Source: Betaproteobacteria bacterium
GTDB lineage: Bacteria > Pseudomonadota > Gammaproteobacteria > Burkholderiales > Burkholderiaceae_D
DNA length: 50,908 bases
Direction: 5' to 3'
NCBI GenBank assembly: GCA_013287275.1
Contig: JABDED010000005.1
Span: 15,111-66,018 of the forward strand
Shown piece after piece: positions 48,886 to 50,908 of this stretch. Positions within the stretch are counted from its first letter, which is position 1; every line of letters starts with the position of its first letter. Under the pieces are notes generated by a model that saw nothing but the letters and a program-made list of their open reading frames with translations, searched no databases and was not told the DNA's origin. The position numbers and the translations under genes were made by a program.

Positions 48886-50908
48886 CTAGCTGGATTTCGG
48901 GTTAAGTAAAGCGAGCGCCCGCTTGCAGACGTTCTCGACGGTAAAGCCATACTCCCGCATTACTACGTCACCGGGAGCCGATGCGCCGTAACGGTCAACC
49001 GCAAGTACATCCCCGTGTTGGCCGACAAAGCGATGCCAGCCTTGCGACACTCCCGCCTCCACCGCCAGCCTGGTGCGCATCGTCGGCGGCAAGACGGAAT
49101 CGCGATATTCCTGCGGCTGGGCGTCAAACAGTTCCCAACTGGGCATGGAGACCAGGCGTGCCCGGATATTTTGCGTCAGCAACTGCTGCTGGGCCGCCAC
49201 GATCAGTGCCACTTCCGAACCGCTGGCGATCAAGATCAGCTCGGGTTTGCGATCCGCAGGGTCGGCCAGCACATACGCGCCTTGCGTCAATCCTGCCGCG
49301 GCAGAGAAGTGCAGCCGGTCAAGCGTGGGAACACTTTGCCGTGTCAATACCAGCGCGACCGGGCAGTTGTTCATCCTGACCGCAAGCCGCCACGCGGCGG
49401 CTGTTTCATTCGCGTCCGCGGGGCGGATGACGACGAGACCGGGAATGGCGCGTAAACTGGCCAATTGCTCTACCGCCTGATGCGTGGCACCGTCTTCACC
49501 CAGTGCCAGGCTGTCGTGTGTGAATACATAGATTACATGTAAGCCCATCAGTGCGGCAAGGCGGATGGCCGGGCGCATATAGTCGGAAAAAACCAGGAAG
49601 GTCGCGCCGAACGGCAAGGCGCCGCCATGTGCCGCCATGCCGTTCATGATGGCGCCCATTGCATGCTCGCGTACGCCAAAATGCAGGTTGCGGCCGGCAA
49701 AACTCCAGCCGCCGCCGTCGGAGCCCTGCATGTCGTTTCCGCTGATGCCGGGCGGCTCAAAATCGCCGGCACCTTTCAATGCGGTATAGGTAGACGGGTC
49801 CAGGTCTGCCGAACCGCCGATCAGGGCCGGTAAATGCGGGACAATCGCGTTCATTACTTTGCCGGATGCAACCCGCGTTGCGATGCCCTTGGCGTCTGCC
49901 GGAAAGTCGGGAATGCCGGCATCCCAGCCGGAGGGCGAGGCGCCATGTTCGCCGCTGATCAGCTGTTGCAGCTCGGCGGCAGCTTCCGGGTGGGCAGCTG
50001 CATAGCTAGAAAATTTCTCCTGCCATTCGGCTTCGCTTTGCGCCCCTTTTTCAGTCGCTTGCCAATAGTGTTTCTGCACTGCTTCGGGAATATGGAAAGA
50101 CGACTCCTCGGGCCAGCCGAGGTTGAGCTTGGTCAAGCGTGTTTCTTCCGCGCCCAACGGGGAGCCATGCGCTTCGAAGCTATCCTGCTTATTGGGCGAA
50201 ACATACCCCAGATGGGTACGCACCAGTATCAGCGAGGGCCGTTTCGTTTCTGCGCGCGCTTCCGACAGCGCTTGTTCTATCGCAGACAGGTCATTGCCGT
50301 CTTGCACCAGCTGGGTATGCCAGCCATAGGCATCGAAGCGTTGCGCCCGGTTTTCCGTGAATGTGATATCGGTGCCTGCAGATAGCGTGACCGTATTGTC
50401 GTCGTACAGGTAAATCAGCTTGCCTAGCTGCAGATGGCCGGCCAATGATGCCGCTTCCGAAGCTATCCCTTCCATCAGGTCGCCATCGCTGACGATCCCG
50501 TAGGTGAAATGACTGATGATTTCAAAACCGTCGCGGTTGTAGCGTGCGGCCAGGTTTGCTTCCGCCATCGCCATGCCGATCCCATTCGCGAAGCCTTGCC
50601 CCAACGGGCCGGTGGTCACTTCCACGCCCGGCGTCATGCCGCGTTCCGGATGGCCGGGCGTGATGCTGCCCCACTGGCGGAATTGCCGCAGTTGTTCTAG
50701 CGGCAGGGCGTAGCCGGCAAGATGCAAAAGGCTGTACAGCAATGCCGAGCCGTGTCCCGCTGACAGTATGAAGCGGTCGCGGTCAAACCAGAGCGGATGG
50801 GCCGGATGATATTTCATGAAACGCGTCCACAATACATATGCCATGGGCGCCGCTCCTAGCGGCAGCCCGGGATGGCCGCTATTGGCTTTTTGGACGGCAT
50901 CCACCGCC
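48886..50908 (-). CDS. tkt: Transketolase, 5' end beyond the window
   Basis: Thiamine-diphosphate enzyme transferring two-carbon units between pentose and hexose phosphates. The right edge cuts the gene. The visible frame begins in [20 protein letters not shown], close to the true N-terminus, so only about 20 residues are probably missing. Motifs are [35 protein letters not shown], the ThDP motif beginning [87 protein letters not shown] and [12 protein letters not shown]. The C-terminus ends at a TAG at 48886. It is convergent with the gnd-pgm operon. With tal it gives a full non-oxidative branch. Confidence 0.95.
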   Translation of the reverse strand, partial: AVDAVQKANSGHPGLPLGAAPMAYVLWTRFMKYHPAHPLWFDRDRFILSAGHGSALLYSLLHLAGYALPLEQLRQFRQWGSITPGHPERGMTPGVEVTTGPLGQGFANGIGMAMAEANLAARYNRDGFEIISHFTYGIVSDGDLMEGIASEAASLAGHLQLGKLIYLYDDNTVTLSAGTDITFTENRAQRFDAYGWHTQLVQDGNDLSAIEQALSEARAETKRPSLILVRTHLGYVSPNKQDSFEAHGSPLGAEETRLTKLNLGWPEESSFHIPEAVQKHYWQATEKGAQSEAEWQEKFSSYAAAHPEAAAELQQLISGEHGASPSGWDAGIPDFPADAKGIATRVASGKVMNAIVPHLPALIGGSADLDPSTYTALKGAGDFEPPGISGNDMQGSDGGGWSFAGRNLHFGVREHAMGAIMNGMAAHGGALPFGATFLVFSDYMRPAIRLAALMGLHVIYVFTHDSLALGEDGATHQAVEQLASLRAIPGLVVIRPADANETAAAWRLAVRMNNCPVALVLTRQSVPTLDRLHFSAAAGLTQGAYVLADPADRKPELILIASGSEVALIVAAQQQLLTQNIRARLVSMPSWELFDAQPQEYRDSVLPPTMRTRLAVEAGVSQGWHRFVGQHGDVLAVDRYGASAPGDVVMREYGFTVENVCKRALALLNPKSS

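Overview
The window reads as ordinary chromosomal DNA of a betaproteobacterium, most likely order Burkholderiales and family Oxalobacteraceae (Herminiimonas/Collimonas/Janthinobacterium-like). This rests on gene order and protein flavour: aroQ-accB-accC-prmA-DUF3426, murU-amgK divergent from lptD-surA-pdxA-rsmA, and pepP-ubiH. It does not rest on a database search. GC content looks mid-to-high 50s by eye (not computed). I saw no rRNA, tRNA, CRISPR array, prophage or insertion sequence.

Layout. 0.3-3.6 kb: ribokinase, divergent from a pseudouridine-salvage pair (HTH-PfkB kinase, then PsuG) behind a near-consensus promoter with palindromes over it. 3.6-9.8 kb (minus): DUF3426 zinc-ribbon protein, prmA, accC (broken by one extra base in a homopolymer), accB, aroQ, a TlpA-type thioredoxin and an unknown protein. 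9.9-18.6 kb (plus): mpl, a YqiA-type esterase, ubiC, an RNase II-family nuclease, a TonB-like protein, aroE, mtgA, a small membrane protein and corA. 18.8-21.6 kb: arginase and ornithine cyclodeaminase, divergent from an Lrp/AsnC regulator. 21.8-28.2 kb: a signalling patch with a GGDEF sensor, a large unknown membrane protein, a GNAT enzyme, a double-receiver protein, an HD-GYP protein lacking its HD residues, and a HAD phosphatase. 28.3-32.8 kb (minus): ubiH, pepP, murU, amgK. 32.9-39.3 kb (plus): lptD, surA, pdxA, a large inverted repeat, rsmA. 39.5-50.9 kb: pgi, gloA, then a tightly coupled sugar-phosphate operon (gnd, a 44-codon ORF resembling the zwf N-terminus, tal, a second pgi, a free-standing DUF2090 aldolase-like protein, pgm) facing a transketolase that runs off the right edge.

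Themes. Cell-wall recycling is represented twice: Mpl re-uses tripeptide, and AmgK/MurU re-use MurNAc. Envelope building is represented by LptD, SurA, MtgA and TonB. Arginase plus ornithine cyclodeaminase would convert arginine to urea and proline under the adjacent Lrp-type regulator. The gnd-tal-pgi-pgm-tkt set covers the pentose phosphate/hexose phosphate interchange but without an intact zwf, and with an aldolase-like protein whose substrate is unknown.

The most unusual structures are: (1) a 556-bp nested inverted repeat between pdxA and rsmA, whose arms keep the same loops while their stems changed in a compensatory way, with a third shorter relative beside corA; (2) the DUF2090 protein and zwf-like micro-ORF in the coupled sugar-phosphate operon; (3) perfect or near-perfect palindromic operators at psuK, lrp and pgi; (4) the accC frameshift.
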